Notes under the pieces: model-generated
Database searches by the model: none
Told to the model about the DNA's origin: nothing
The model's input: only the letters and a program-made list of their open reading frames with translations
From: Salvator merianae
Taxonomy: Eukaryota; Chordata; Lepidosauria; Squamata; Teiidae
Length of the DNA stretch: 64,000 nt
Assembly (NCBI GenBank): GCA_003586115.2
Contig: QVOM02000025.1
Coordinates: 89,077,449 to 89,141,448 of the forward strand
Direction: 5' to 3'
Part shown: in pieces, positions 21,625 through 31,572 of the stretch
How positions within the stretch are numbered: position 1 is the first letter of the stretch
Layout of the letters: the number at the start of each line of letters is the position of its first letter
Position numbers and translations under genes: made by a program

Positions 21625-22101
21625 GGGTCTGTTCACACTTTGTGCTAGAAAGCATCAGGGACACTTGCTAGCAAAGTGCTTCTGCTCTTTGTGGAACCTG
21701 AGTGGCATAATACTGCTCCTGATCACTCCTAGCTGAAGCACAAATTAGTGCTCCAGCAGCTGATAGTCAACTCTTGGTAAAGTGCTTTCGCACTTGCCAC
21801 GGCTGCTGCCCTGTGCACAGCACCTGAGCCTGCACAATTGCCTGATTGCGCCTGTACTTGTTTGCACACACCTGCATGCTGCACAGCATTGGTGGTTGCC
21901 ATAGCAGTGGCCAGGCGCTTCCTGGCCGCTGTCATGGCAAACATCGAGTAAGACTACCAGCATTCACACCACAAATGCTGGTAGCCTGCTTGTATTGCAG
22001 ATTAAGGCCATGCAGGGCAGACAGTGTCCACACTGCATGGGCAATACCACCATATAACAGGATAACGATCCTGTTCTACAGTCATAAGTGCGAAAATGCC
22101 C
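21625..22101. mobile_element. Harbinger-like MITE, medium subgroup
   Basis: The ends are GGGTCTGTTCACACTTTG and AAGTGCGAAAATGCCC. The interior has the subgroup's central stem (CAGTGGCCAGGCGCTTCCTGG, in parts, with CCGCTGTCATGG) and the CAGCATTCACACC... / AATGCTG motif. Right flank TTA; left flank not matching. Confidence 0.7.
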
Positions 22102-22666
22102 TTAGTATGCTTGCTGGCCCGGTATACCAACCAATGCCAAGATGTAGAATGCTTTTCTGAATATTTTAAAAATGCATTTTCTTCCTGTAAAATATGTATC
22201 TGATCTGCTTTGGCCAAGTCTAGAGGCGCTAAATATATTCTTCTGAGAGTCACTGCGTACTAAATATATAATGCCTGATGCAACACAGTTAGGGTGGCAT
22301 GGGACCCTGGCAAAGACGAGGACATTGGGTTGGGGGGCCGCCCCCTGCCTCTGGCCTCCACTGTGGTTGCACAGACTACAAGGCTACTAAGGTAGTAATG
22401 GTTTTGATGGATTAGGTGCACACCAAATGCCTTTCTGTGTTTTCTGAGGAAATGCATTTTTAGGAGTAGTTGTGTAGCACCTGGACAGCTTGCATGATGC
22501 CAAGTCCTGCCATACTATTTAGTGCATCTAGATAGGGCCTTGGATTGACACAAGTTCCCCAAATAATAATCAAGGAACAACAGAAGTGGATTCATAGCTT
22601 AGGAAATCAAACTAGTTTACTGCATGCTCTGTTAACTGAGAACAATAAAATACTAGGTACAACTAA
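22102..22666. other. No recognised feature
   Basis: Mixed single-copy DNA. No transposon ends or coding motif recognised. Confidence 0.4.
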
Positions 22667-22880
22667 GGGCCTTTCCATACTTGCCACTAGACTGCAACAT
22701 AGTCCACTTTGGGGCCGCTTTTGTCCATACCTTGGAGTGAACAAGAGAGGCTTCTCTTCGTGATCTGGTATACCATGGGGGTCCAGGATACCATTCAGAG
22801 GCATGCTGCGCTGCCTTCAAAGCTTGGAGAAGCTTTGGAGCCAGCCCAGGGGCCAGTGCAGAGCAGACTGCCCCAATGTG
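22667..22880 (+). mobile_element. Harbinger-like MITE, 5' end only
   Basis: A TAA precedes GGGCCTTTCCATACTTGCC, matching the family terminus. The opposite end is missing; the sequence fades before the CR1 piece at 22905. Confidence 0.45.
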
Positions 22881-22904
22881 GACAGCCTTGTTTCAGATCA
22901 GGAT

Positions 22905-23115
22905 CAATCTGTCAAACTTTCTGTGAGGAATGGCGATCAGTCAATGGAACAGATTGCCACAGGAGGCAGTGAGCTCTCCTTCGCTGGAGGTCTTCAAGGA
23001 GAGGCTGGACAGGCATCTGTCTGGGATGGTTTAGCAAATCCTGTATTGAGCAGGGGGTTGGGCTCGATGACCCTGGAGGTCCCTTCTAACTCTATGATTG
23101 ATTCTATGATTCTAT
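22905..23115 (+). mobile_element. CR1 LINE 3' end with octamer tail
   Basis: The last part of ORF2 ('agattgccacaggaggcag', 'ctggaggtcttcaagg') and the 3' UTR 'ctcgatgaccctggagg' end in an ATTCTATG octamer tail (23088-23115). A frame change after 'caatctgtcaaac' shows decay. The octamer tail is the site of two MITEs that follow. Confidence 0.85.
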
Positions 23116-23452
23116 GAGCCTGTTCGCACTTAGCGAGTGGTACATTTCAGGACGCACGTTAGAATGCAGGATCCGCACTTGCGAACAGCCCCAGCTGGCC
23201 CAAAATCTACCAGAGCCCACCTGAATCCAACCAGCTGTGGTCAACTAATTTGTAGTCTCCAACCCGACCTGCACGATCAGATGAGGATCAGGGAAGGTGC
23301 ATTCACACCATTTCCAGGTTCAAAATGGAGGTGGGATGTGGCCGCGCAGGCACTGTCTGCCGGTTCACACCCCATTTTGGACCTTGGGGTCCGGACCCTG
23401 GTGGCCTTTTTGGGCACAGGTTCCAACACAGACCCTCTGGGTTTGAACACAG
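23116..23452 (+). mobile_element. Harbinger-like MITE, long subgroup, 3' truncated
   Basis: Starts GAGCCTGTTCGCACTTAGCG in the CR1 octamer tail. It closely matches the reverse complement of 34088-34647 ('gatcagatgaggatcagg', 'ggggtccggaccctggtgg'). It stops at 'cagaccctctg', where octamer-tail sequence resumes, so its right end is missing. Confidence 0.75.
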
Positions 23453-23475
23453 ACCCTCTGATTCTATGACTCTAT

Positions 23476-24136
23476 GGGCCTGTTCGCACTGTGCGAGTGG
23501 AACATTCTTGTCCGTTCGCTAGAACAGAGCTTTTGCACTGCCGCGGGCGCGCGCCTCACCCGATCCGAACCACTTCGTACCCGATTCGAACCTGATGTTG
23601 GGTAAGGCAAGACAAGTAAAAGCTTGTCTTCGTCCCAAGCTGCGCGATGGAGCGAAGATCGGGGTAGGTGCTTTCGCACTCCCGTCCGCGTTTGAAATGG
23701 CGGCGGGGCGGGGCTGGCGCGGCTGTGCATGCACGGCACGAAGCGTCACACCCCGCTCCGCTGCTTCGTACGGGTGCTTCGTACCCTGGTACGAAGTTTT
23801 CGTACCCCGGAACGATGCTCCATACCCGGTGCGAAGCTGCGCACCCGGGATAGCCCTTTCGGCATGGCAGCCTACCTGCCGTTACGAAGTCGACTTCATA
23901 ACGAGCCCTCTGGTTACGAAGTGGGTACGAAATGGGTACGAAGTGGGTATGAAGTGGGCGCGATGGTATGAAGCGCGGTAACCAACTAGCGATGCCATTC
24001 GCACTGTTCCCGGTGCTGGTCGGCTTCGGGTCCGTTCCGCTGGCCGGGAGTGCGAATGGCACCGAGCGTTCCCCAACCCCTCCGGTTCGAAGCCAACTAC
24101 TCGGAACGGTCTACCGAGCTCAGTGCGAAAAGGCCT
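23476..24136 (+). mobile_element. Harbinger-like MITE, CpG-rich, 661 bp
   Basis: Begins GGGCCTGTTCGCACTGTG and ends CAGTGCGAAAAGGCCT, with TAT on both sides. It is inserted in a CR1 octamer tail that continues at 24140. Internally it keeps many CpGs and a run of degenerate GTACGAAGTGGG units (23912-23965). A 168-residue minus-strand frame and a 128-residue plus frame are not conserved proteins that I recognise. High CpG suggests a young copy or one escaping methylation. Confidence 0.75.
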
Positions 24137-24165
24137 TATGACTCTATGATTCTACGATTCTATCT
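24137..24165 (+). mobile_element. CR1 octamer tail remainder
   Basis: 'gactctatgattctacgattctat' (in parts) is the remaining octamer repeat of the CR1 at 22905, displaced by the MITEs. Confidence 0.7.
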
Positions 24166-24289
24166 TAGGACGAACTGCTTATCCCAGACTGGAGCTTTCC
24201 ACTTTGGTCCAGCCTATGGGGGGTGTACAGAAAGGGCCCCAAGCCTTCCCCTGTTTCTCCCCACCCAGACATCGAACTAAAATTGTTTT

Positions 24290-24600
24290 AAATGGATTAC
24301 AATTTCACGCACATTACACAGAGTTTTAGTCAGGAAGTATTCTGCACAGCTATTTTTAAAGGTATCCATGGATATATGGTGTGTGCAAGTAAATGTAGTA
24401 AGATATTGAGAGGCGAGACGCCGCCACGTGATGTGAATTTCAGGCATCTATTCTGAAGATCATCTTGCTTCCCTAAACATACAGTGCAGTCTAATCACAA
24501 GCAAAATTGCTATGAATTAACATTTAAATGTCAAAAGGCAGCATACCGAAGGCAGTCTCTCTAGAACTGGCTTTCTTGTTAAGCCGCTGTCTGCTATTCT
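24290..24600. other. Candidate conserved non-coding DNA
   Basis: AT-rich single-copy DNA with ATTTAAATG, TTACATTT-like and TGAATTAAC motifs and no repeat signature. Composition only. Confidence 0.15.
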
Positions 24601-24819
24601 CATTACATTTTGTTAAATGCTTTTCCAGGGGAAGGTAACAGATAACGCACACCCAGGGCACAAAGCATCTGCTCATGGAGGAATCCACACAAGGTTGAAC
24701 AAAGGTCTGTTTCTCCTACTTGCTTCTTGCGTTTGGGTGGCCATGGGCAACCACTGATGCCCCATTCACCTCCATTCCCTGCCCAGTAAATAGAATCATT
24801 GCAGTTTTGAGCTGGAAAA

Positions 24820-25349
24820 TAGAGATGTGAAAATTCGGATTGGGGTTCAATCTGGTTTGAACTAAACCGGCTGATTTGACCCAGTCCAGATGGAACCAAA
24901 TCACCCCTGCCCAGTGACGGCTCGTCGCTTTAAGCACGGGTGTTCGCACATCGCTGGAAGGGAAGATCACTGGCTACAGGGTCTGCATTTTTCCACAGGA
25001 GGCCGCTGCAAAACCCACCCAGGGAGGGGTGTGTTGTCGCAGCCAGTGATCTCCCCTTCCAGTGACATGCAAACACCTGCACTTAAAGCAATGAGCCGTC
25101 ACTGCCCCCACCCCGGTCTGAGAGGGGCTGCCGCGATTCATACTGAACCAGGGGACATTCAATTGAATCTGTTGAGTCACCCGAGTCAACCCAACCCCCA
25201 TGTGGCCCTTTAAATAGGGCTTTTCAGATGTGATTTATTGTATTTTTCTTCTCTAACGAATGAATGGTTTGATTCAAATTAGGTCGAGCTTGTTTGACCT
25301 GATTCTAGATTGAACTGAACCACCAAGTGTTAGATCATGCACATCTCGA
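24820..25349. mobile_element. hAT-like element, family B, carrying a family A insertion
   Basis: Ends TAGAGATGTGAAAATTCGG and TGCACATCTCGA. The flanks CTGGAAAA and TAGGAAAG agree at 5 of 8 positions. The interior is the family's GAACCA/GGTTTGA-rich sequence, interrupted at 24912-25104. Confidence 0.7.
24912..25104. mobile_element. hAT-like palindromic MITE, nested in family B
   Basis: Ends CAGTGACGGCTCGTCGC and its inverse GCAATGAGCCGTCACTG. The arms 'ggaagggaagatcactggc' and 'gccagtgatctccccttcc' pair. Flanks CCCCTGCC and CCCCCACC (6 of 8). A diverged relative of family A with a different arm sequence. Confidence 0.75.
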
Positions 25350-25380
25350 TAGGAAAGAACCGGAAAACCCTTGAAGCCTG

Positions 25381-25700
25381 CCTGTCCTGCCCCTCCTGCC
25401 CCCTGCCCCACACCCGTGCACTGCCCCCCTGACTCCCGGTTGCTGCCTGCCACCCACCACCCTGCACAACACTGCTGACTGCCCACTGCCGGCTGTCTCC
25501 TGCTGCTGTCTGCTGCCCCCCTGTGCAGCCCCTGCCACCTCCTGTCCTGCCCCTCCTGCCCCCTGCCCCACACCCGTGCACTGCCCCCCTGACTCCCGGT
25601 TGCTGCCTGCCACCCACCACCCTGCACAACACTGCTGACTGCCCACTGCCGGCTGTCTCCTGCTGCTGTCTGCTGCCCCCCTGTGCAGCCCCTGCCACCT
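25381..25700. repeat. Perfect 160-bp tandem duplication, C-rich
   Basis: 25381-25540 and 25541-25700 are identical by line-by-line comparison. The unit is C-rich (CCTGCC, CTGCTG) and has no stop in several frames. This produces 117-134-residue Gly/Gln-rich minus-strand open frames. These are composition artefacts. Confidence 0.95.
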
Positions 25701-26300
25701 CATCCCTCACCATACTGCTGCCCCCCACCCCCACCTCACTGTGTCACTCCAAGGCTCAAGCCCCATGCCACCTGTACCAGTGCTTGGGCTTCAGAGCCTG
25801 CTGCGAGATCTTTAGCGGGCAGGATTTAAAGTCCTTGTCCTCAGGGGCTTAGGGGGACTCATGTCAGTGGTGCAATTGTGCGCACCACTGAAATCGATCC
25901 CTCTGCTAAATCAGCCCATGGAGGCATGTGACTTTCTACATGTTTCCCTGAGCCGGTCTTACTTGCAAGGAGACAGTGGTGGAGTGATTAATACAGCTCT
26001 AGTGCTGTCCCAGTTGAGACAGCCATTTTGGGCCTTCTAGACTGGTCTATGCCGTGTCCAATGTGGATGCAATGTGCTAGTAGAGGGTAGGGCCTCTCTA
26101 GATTGCACCAGAGTGCAAAAGAGAAAGGCCGCAAAGAGGGCTTCCTGTCGCGATTTACCATTCTACAGGGAAGTGTAGAAAGGCCTCAGGTCCCCTCACA
26201 GTTCTCAAGACTGCTTCAAACACGTTGCAGCTATGAATCCCAAGGGGGGTTTCAATCACAAAACCATGGAAGAATCAAACTCATAGAATGAAGAAGCAAG
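25701..26300. other. No gene; one short hairpin
   Basis: TCAGTGGTGCAATTGTGCGCACCACTGA forms a hairpin at about 25864-25891 (10-bp stem). 26020-26135 has MITE-like phrases ('gggcctctctagattgc') but no clear ends. Confidence 0.4.
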
Positions 26301-26302
26301 AA

Positions 26303-26460
26303 TTCCATGAAGCAAGAATTGACACTCTTGCTGTTAGGTGCCATTGTGTTAAGTTTGACTCTTGGTTACCACATTCCAAAAAAATCCTGCTGTTTTGACT
26401 TGTCTCCAGCAATAGCTTATGGCTTTTCCAAGGACGTCCTAGGAGTCTTTTTGATTCTGT
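26303..26460. mobile_element. Possible Bov-B-like LINE 3' fragment
   Basis: 'cttgctgttaggtgccattg', 'ggttaccacattccaaaa' and 'ttttccaaggacgtcctagg' resemble the 3' region of Bov-B LINEs ('ctgttaggtgcgaagtcg...'). Decayed; assignment from recalled phrases. Confidence 0.4.
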
Positions 26461-26727
26461 CTGTCCATCTTGTCAATTGCTATTCCCCTCTTTGCTTAGC
26501 AAATGCCTGCGCCACTGGCTCCATTCACCTTCTGTCTCCCCACCAGCTTGGCTCACCTGCTGGACCTGCTAGGAACTGAAATCCTAGGTGGAGGGAGCCA
26601 AGTTCATGCAGGTGCTTCTGAAGGCATTTCGAAAATGTTCCCCACAACTGGGAACCCTGCATTATCAGCATTCCTGACCTTGAAGAGGCTTCTAAACCCA
26701 TGAAGCTGAGCTTGCCTCTGTTCTCCT

Positions 26728-27201
26728 TCTGACCTGCTGGATCAGGCCACAGCCTGTCTAGTCCAGCCTCCTGTCTCACACAGTGGCCCAAAAATTGCTT
26801 CTGGGCATCTCAAGCAGAAGACGAGGGCAAAACTCTCACCTGCTCTTGAGTCCCTGCAAGTGGCCTTCAGAGGCATCCTGCCTGTCCCACCAACCTGGAG
26901 GTGGTATCTAGGCATTGAGTCTAGCAGCCAGTGATATGCCTGTCCTCTGTGAATTAAGAGGAGCCCTGTTGGATCAGGCCACAGTCTATGTAGTCCAGCA
27001 TCCTGTCTGAAACAGTGAGCCACCAATTCTTTCTGGGCATCTCAAGCAGAAGATGAAGACAAAACCTTCGCCTGCTCTTTATTCCCTGCAAATGGCCTTT
27101 AGAAGCATCCTGCCTGTCCCTCCGATCCAGAGGCAGTACCTGGGCATCCATTCTAGTAGCCACTGATACAACTGTCCTACATGGGTTTGTCTAACCCTTT
27201 C
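26728..27201 (-). mobile_element. CR1-like LINE 3' UTR units, left part (split)
   Basis: Two tandem units: 26728-26945 and 26953-27201. Phrases include 'ctggatcaggccacag', 'cagtggcccaaaaattgc' and 'gaggcatcctgcctgtcc'. The end 'tctaaccctttctga' is continued at 27855 by 'aatctatccaggctgg'. Confidence 0.8.
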
Positions 27202-27204
27202 TGA

Positions 27205-27851
27205 GGCCCTAGTCACACTTCATGTTTTTTGAAGACGGAGGCCATTTCAAGTCCTTGGAAGCCAGACAGTAAAGCGAGTTACTGGTTTTTCTGATGACTT
27301 TCCTGCCTGGAATGGGATTATTCTAAATTTGGATAATCCCAACTCTGAGTCTCTTTCAGTAAGAAACGGACCCAGCCGGGCTATCTCCTGCTGCGGCTGC
27401 CTCCTCCCACTCCACCCTGCACCCCGTGGCCTCCTACCACCCCCTGTACCCCCACGCCCCCTCTTGCCACCCCCATTCCCCAATATCTGCAACCACCTCC
27501 CACCACCCTTCTCCACTGTGGCTGCCTCCTGCTGCCTCCATGTCCCCTGCTACCTTCTGCGATCCCCTTCCCCCAATGGCTGCCACCACGACTGCAGTGG
27601 CAGCCTCCTCCTGCCACCCCTCAGCCCGTCTGCCTCCCACCAACCCCGAGCTCTTCTGCCACCCGCTGAGCTCCCCTGCCTCCCAACACCACCCCTCCCT
27701 CCCTCCCCCAACCTACCTACTATCAGGAGGGCTTGGGTGACAGCGGCAGCAGCAGCTCACTAAAGTGTGATCAGGCTGGGGAGGCCTAAAATGGCCCCAC
27801 TCCCCTGTCTGTCCCAGGGACGGACTGAACCATGAAAATGTGACCACAGCC
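27205..27851. mobile_element. Inverted-repeat element splitting a CR1 (Harbinger-like)
   Basis: Starts GGCCCTAGTCACACTTCATG and ends CATGAAAATGTGACCACAGCC, an imperfect TIR. Flanked by TGA and TTA; the uninterrupted CR1 site would read TTA, so a 3-bp TTA duplication with one change fits. The interior (27380-27740) is C-rich, coding-like only by composition; its 144-residue frame is Pro/Ser-rich filler. No transposase. Confidence 0.65.
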
Positions 27852-27854
27852 TTA

Positions 27855-28160
27855 AATCTATCCAGGCTGGTTGCTGTCACCACCTCTTCCGGTAGTTAGT
27901 TCCATAGACCAATGAACCTCTGGGTGGAAAAAATACTTCCCCTTGTCGGTCCTAACTCTCCTACTCATCAACTTCATAGAGTTCCCCTGGTTCTAGTGTT
28001 TTGTGATAGAATTTCTCTTTCTCTCTCTCTCTGTCCACCTTTTTTGCACATCATGCATGATTTTATACACATCAGTCAGGTCTCCTCTTAAATGCCATCT
28101 CTCAAGGCTGAAAAAGCTTAGGCATTGCAGCCTGATTTCATATGGGAGGTGTTCCAATAT
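27855..28160 (-). mobile_element. CR1-like LINE ORF2 C-terminal remnant, right part (split)
   Basis: Reverse complement of the CR1 ORF2 end: 'ggttgctgtcaccacctc', 'gaacctctgggtgg', 'caggtctcctcttaaatgcc' and 'tctcaaggctgaaaaagc'. Contiguous with 26728-27201 before insertion of the 647-bp element. Confidence 0.8.
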
Positions 28161-29050
28161 TGAGAATACAGGGGGCAGGATGAGACCCTATAGGGCATCT
28201 GGTGCGCGTATAGACTTTGCATAAGCACCTGCAGCCGCTGCACACTTTGTACTTCACCTATTTGACTGAATATCTAAGGTCACAATTGAATGTCACTCCA
28301 TGGCAACTGAGGACTTAAAACTTCTCCTCATCCCAAACTTGCTTGCCACCCTGAGGTGGGGACAGGGCCCTCTGGCATGGTTCAGGGTTTCCCATTCTCA
28401 CGGCACCTCGTTTTGTCCATTTGAATTGCGGTGGACGCGTAGCTGTGCAATCCAGGTTGACCGGACTGGCTGGTTGTCCCAAATGGCCATAAGGCAGCAC
28501 AACCAGCTCTGAAACCCGTCCGTGTGCAGCGACCAGTCAGACAAAACCCCTCGCACCCCGGGGGAGCCGACGCGCACGTGGCTTCTCTTCCCCTTCGGGA
28601 TGGCTTCAGACAGATGTGTGTAAGCAGGCCTTTTAGCCTGTAAAATCGACGCCCAGGTTCAGCAGCTTGGGCGACCTGCCACAGCACCCTGCTCTTGACG
28701 GACAGTCCAGGGGGAGCTTCGCGCCTTGTCCGAACTAGGCCTCCCCTTGCGTCGCGAAACAGAGACGGTCTTCCCTCATCAGCTCCCTTCCCCAGGGGGC
28801 AACCAGGGATGCCTCCGCCTGCCAGTTGAGAGCCGGCGTCCCCAGCACAAGGCCGGTTAGAAGCAACAGACCGAGGGCTGCCTAGACAGGGAGGCCCAAG
28901 GAGGAAAAGAGATCTCGTGTTTTACGGGAGCCATTAAAATGTTTTATAGCTGCTGCCTTGCTTTACGATGGGAACGATCTTGCCGTGTGGCTGCAGGTCT
29001 AGAGGCTCCCAGGGTTATTTAACCATTGCTTCAGCTGCCTTGCCACACCA
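28161..29050. other. No recognised feature
   Basis: GC-moderate single-copy DNA with scattered CpGs near 28520-28760. No gene, RNA or transposon signature is supported. Confidence 0.35.
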
Positions 29051-29057
29051 GTCGCAG

Positions 29058-29494
29058 CCCGCCCCCTCCCTCCTTCCCTTCCTCTTCCTCTTCCCTTCCT
29101 TCCCTCTTTCTTTCCTCCCTCCCTCGCTCTTTATTCCTCCTTCCTTCCCTCTCCCATTCCTTTCTTCCTCCCTTCTTTCCTCTGCCCTCCCTTCTCCCCT
29201 CCTTTCCTCTATCTTCCTCCTTCCCTCTTTCCTTCTCTCCCCCTCTCTTTCCCTCCCTCCATCCTTCCCTCTCTCCTTCATTTCTTTCTCCCTTTCTCCT
29301 TCCTCCTTTCCTTTTTTCCTCCCTCTTCTTCCCTCCCTCTCTCTGTCTTCCTTCCTTCCCTCCCTCCTTCCCTCCCTTTCTCTTCCCTTCCTCCTCCCTT
29401 CCTCCTTCCTTCTTTTCTTCCTTCTCTCCTTCCTTCCTCTCTCTATTTTCCCTCTCTCTCCTCCCTCCTTCCCTCCCTCCCTCCCTCCCATTCT
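29058..29494 (+). repeat. Polypyrimidine tract (CCTT)n-like, about 430 bp
   Basis: Almost pure C/T with few purines. Irregular CCCTCC, TTCC and CTTT units. Long open frames on both strands (156-180 residues, Ser/Pro/Leu or Arg/Glu/Gly) are artefacts. Such tracts can form triplex (H-DNA) structures. Confidence 0.95.
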
Positions 29495-29618
29495 AAGGTG
29501 GAAAGTGTGAAAAGGCCCATGAACCTCGGGCTGTTTCTGCTCTTGACTTTCTTAGTGCGATCCCAGTAATCCAGCTAGCTGCCGCCCTCAATTAAGTGCT
29601 CTTTACTACGTTTGCTAA

Positions 29619-30048
29619 GGGCCTGTCTGCACTTACCTGCAGGTCTACATCTGTGGATCCCGATCAGGCAGCAGTTGCTTCCAATCTGTTCTGGACCAGC
29701 CCCCGTGCACGCTTCAGAGACAGTCCCAACAGCCAGGAATGACAATTCCTGGCCTTGGAGCCCACAAGGGACCGATTTTGGTGGTGCAACAAGGCAGACC
29801 ACTGAAATGTGCTCCCCGTGGTCCCAGTATGCTGGCAGGCCTTGTTATCGAGGTCTGTTGGTATTCCAGATCTCAGGCAGACTAGAAGGCCATTGTGGGC
29901 CTCCTGATCTGAAACGCTCTTCACCTCATGCAGACGGAGCCAGCGGTGGCTAGCAGGGATGTGGCCTCTCTAGTCCGCACCGGCATGCAGGCAAAAGAGA
30001 CCCTGAAGATGATCAAGATCCAGAACAGAGGCAAGTGCAGAAAAGCCC
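29619..30048. mobile_element. Harbinger-like MITE with TAA duplication
   Basis: 430 bp. Ends GGGCCTGTCTGCACTTACC and GGCAAGTGCAGAAAAGCCC. TAA at 29616-29618 and 30049-30051. Shares its interior style with 49860-50412 ('ggatcccgatcagg', 'tctggaccagcccc'). No coding capacity. Confidence 0.85.
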
Positions 30049-30390
30049 TAAGTGTAAGCGCTAACTCCTTTATCCAGGCTCCATCGCCACTGCCCACGCA
30101 GACCTACCTGGTCCACTGTCCAAAGTGGCATGGCTGGCACTGTTTTCTTTACACACAGAAAATATCCCATTTCTGGGGCCATTTCCTCTGTTCAGAGGGA
30201 TGCCCCCCAACCAGGAATGTTGTAGCTGACTTCCCCGGCTGCAGTGTTCTTGCAGCCAAAGACAGCAGCCGACTTGCAGACAGTACACTGCAACCTTGTT
30301 AGAACCTTGCCAGGAGCCTCCTTGAGGATCCTGCCTGGAGCTTGAGGCCATTTATGCCTTCACCTTGCCTGGAGCAGTCCAACTACACAG

Positions 30391-30682
30391 GGGCCTGTCC
30401 GCATTTTTCACTAGTCAGCGTGCAGATCGTCTTCTGAGTGCGAACGCTGCATGGCACAGCTGTGACTGTGGCTGCACAGTCACGTCACATCCCCAGTCTG
30501 CATGGCAGCAGCTGGATGTTTCCCCAGCCACTCTCATGGTGTGGGTAGCCAGCATTCACACTGCAAGTGCTGGGAGCCCGTTGCTGGGATGTTCCAGCCC
30601 TTGGAGTGCTGCACTGCAAGGGCTGTTCCATCTTGGAATGTTCAATTCCGAACATTCCAAGATGGTAAGTGTGGAAAGGCCC
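30391..30682. mobile_element. Harbinger-like MITE, medium subgroup (short copy)
   Basis: Ends GGGCCTGTCCGCATTTTTC and GGTAAGTGTGGAAAGGCCC. Carries the central CATGGCAGCAGCTGG...CCAGCCACTCTCATGG motif and 'gccagcattcacactgc'. Also GAATGTTCAATTCCGAACATTC near its right end, a strong hairpin (about 30636-30657). Confidence 0.75.
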
Positions 30683-31179
30683 TTGGTCCACTCGGTTTCA
30701 GTCTGTATCTTTGAGACCAGGTGCTTCAGTGAGGAGCCATCTTCCCATGCAATGAAAAGGAAGGTATTGGAAGGGGACCATAGAGTCTCCAGGGAAGGGT
30801 GTTTAACTGAGGGGGGTGCTTCCTTTGGTTTTGCCTACTAAATGTGGATTGGGTCACCATGTGCCCCTCTGAAGCTGCCCCAGAGTGTGGTAGGGCAGGG
30901 GCGTCTTAGGGCTCAGTGCAGAAAGGTTCCCCTTTCTCAGGAGTTTCATCCTGTAAATCTTTAGATCAGTGTTCCCTTTGTTTCTAGATTTTCTGGGAGG
31001 AATTTATTTGTTTGTTTGCTTGTTTGTATTTTTATTCCTCCATATACCCAGATTTTTCAGGGTGGGTGACAACTGTAAAGAAAAGATTAAAAACAATAGT
31101 GGTGCCAGAAAGTGGGGGAAGGAAAACTGTTTCCTCAAACAAAGGGCAGAGTAAATAGGGTGTGTCTTTACCAGTCTTC

Positions 31180-31335
31180 TGCATGTACATCGTGAAGGTA
31201 CCTGGCGCATCTCAGTGGGAGACTATTCCATAGTCTGGGGGTCACCAACAAAAAGGCCCTATCCCGAGGACCCACCCCTTTAGCTGCAGAAGGTGGAGGT
31301 ACAACCAGGAGGGCCTCATCTTCAGCTCTTAAGAG
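31180..31335 (+). mobile_element. L2-like LINE 3' UTR remnant
   Basis: 'gtgggagactattccatag', 'gggggtcaccaac' and 'aaaaaggccctatcccgagg' match the phrase pattern repeated at 32440-32540 and 55080-55170 ('ggaggctgttccagggcc', 'gaaaaggccccc'). Decayed. Confidence 0.5.
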
Positions 31336-31352
31336 TGCTTTAACTCACTCTT

Positions 31353-31572
31353 ACTGCATTCACACTTAAGCGTTAATCCAGTTTCAGTCCACTTTCAGAG
31401 TGACAGAACACATCAGCAAAGTGACAAGCTGTTTTCTTTTGATGTTATCAAACTCAGAAAATCCGTATTTGCATTAGATAACATGGAAGCAAAGTGACCA
31501 ATCACTTTGCTGATGTGTTTTCTCACTCCGAAAGTGGACTGAAGCTGGATTAAAATGAAGGTGTGAACACAA
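31353..31572. mobile_element. Palindromic MITE, unassigned family
   Basis: The left arm 'ttcacacttaagcgttaatc', 'cagtccactttcagagtgac', 'acacatcagcaaagtga' is mirrored by 'tcactttgctgatgtgt', 'ctcactccgaaagtggactg', 'ctggattaaaatgaagg' and 'gtgtgaa'. The arms are about 80 bp with modest divergence around a ~50-bp loop. Single copy in the window; target duplication not clear. Confidence 0.65.

Noticed and set aside
23556..24062. 168-residue minus-strand frame in CpG-rich DNA
   Set aside because: Lies entirely inside a MITE with clear ends; GC-rich DNA has few stops. No transposase motif.
25274..25734. Gly/Gln-rich frames of 117-134 residues
   Set aside because: Produced by the 160-bp C-rich tandem duplication; three frames stay open equally well.
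29015..29510. Ser/Pro- and Arg/Glu-rich long frames
   Set aside because: Produced by the polypyrimidine tract.
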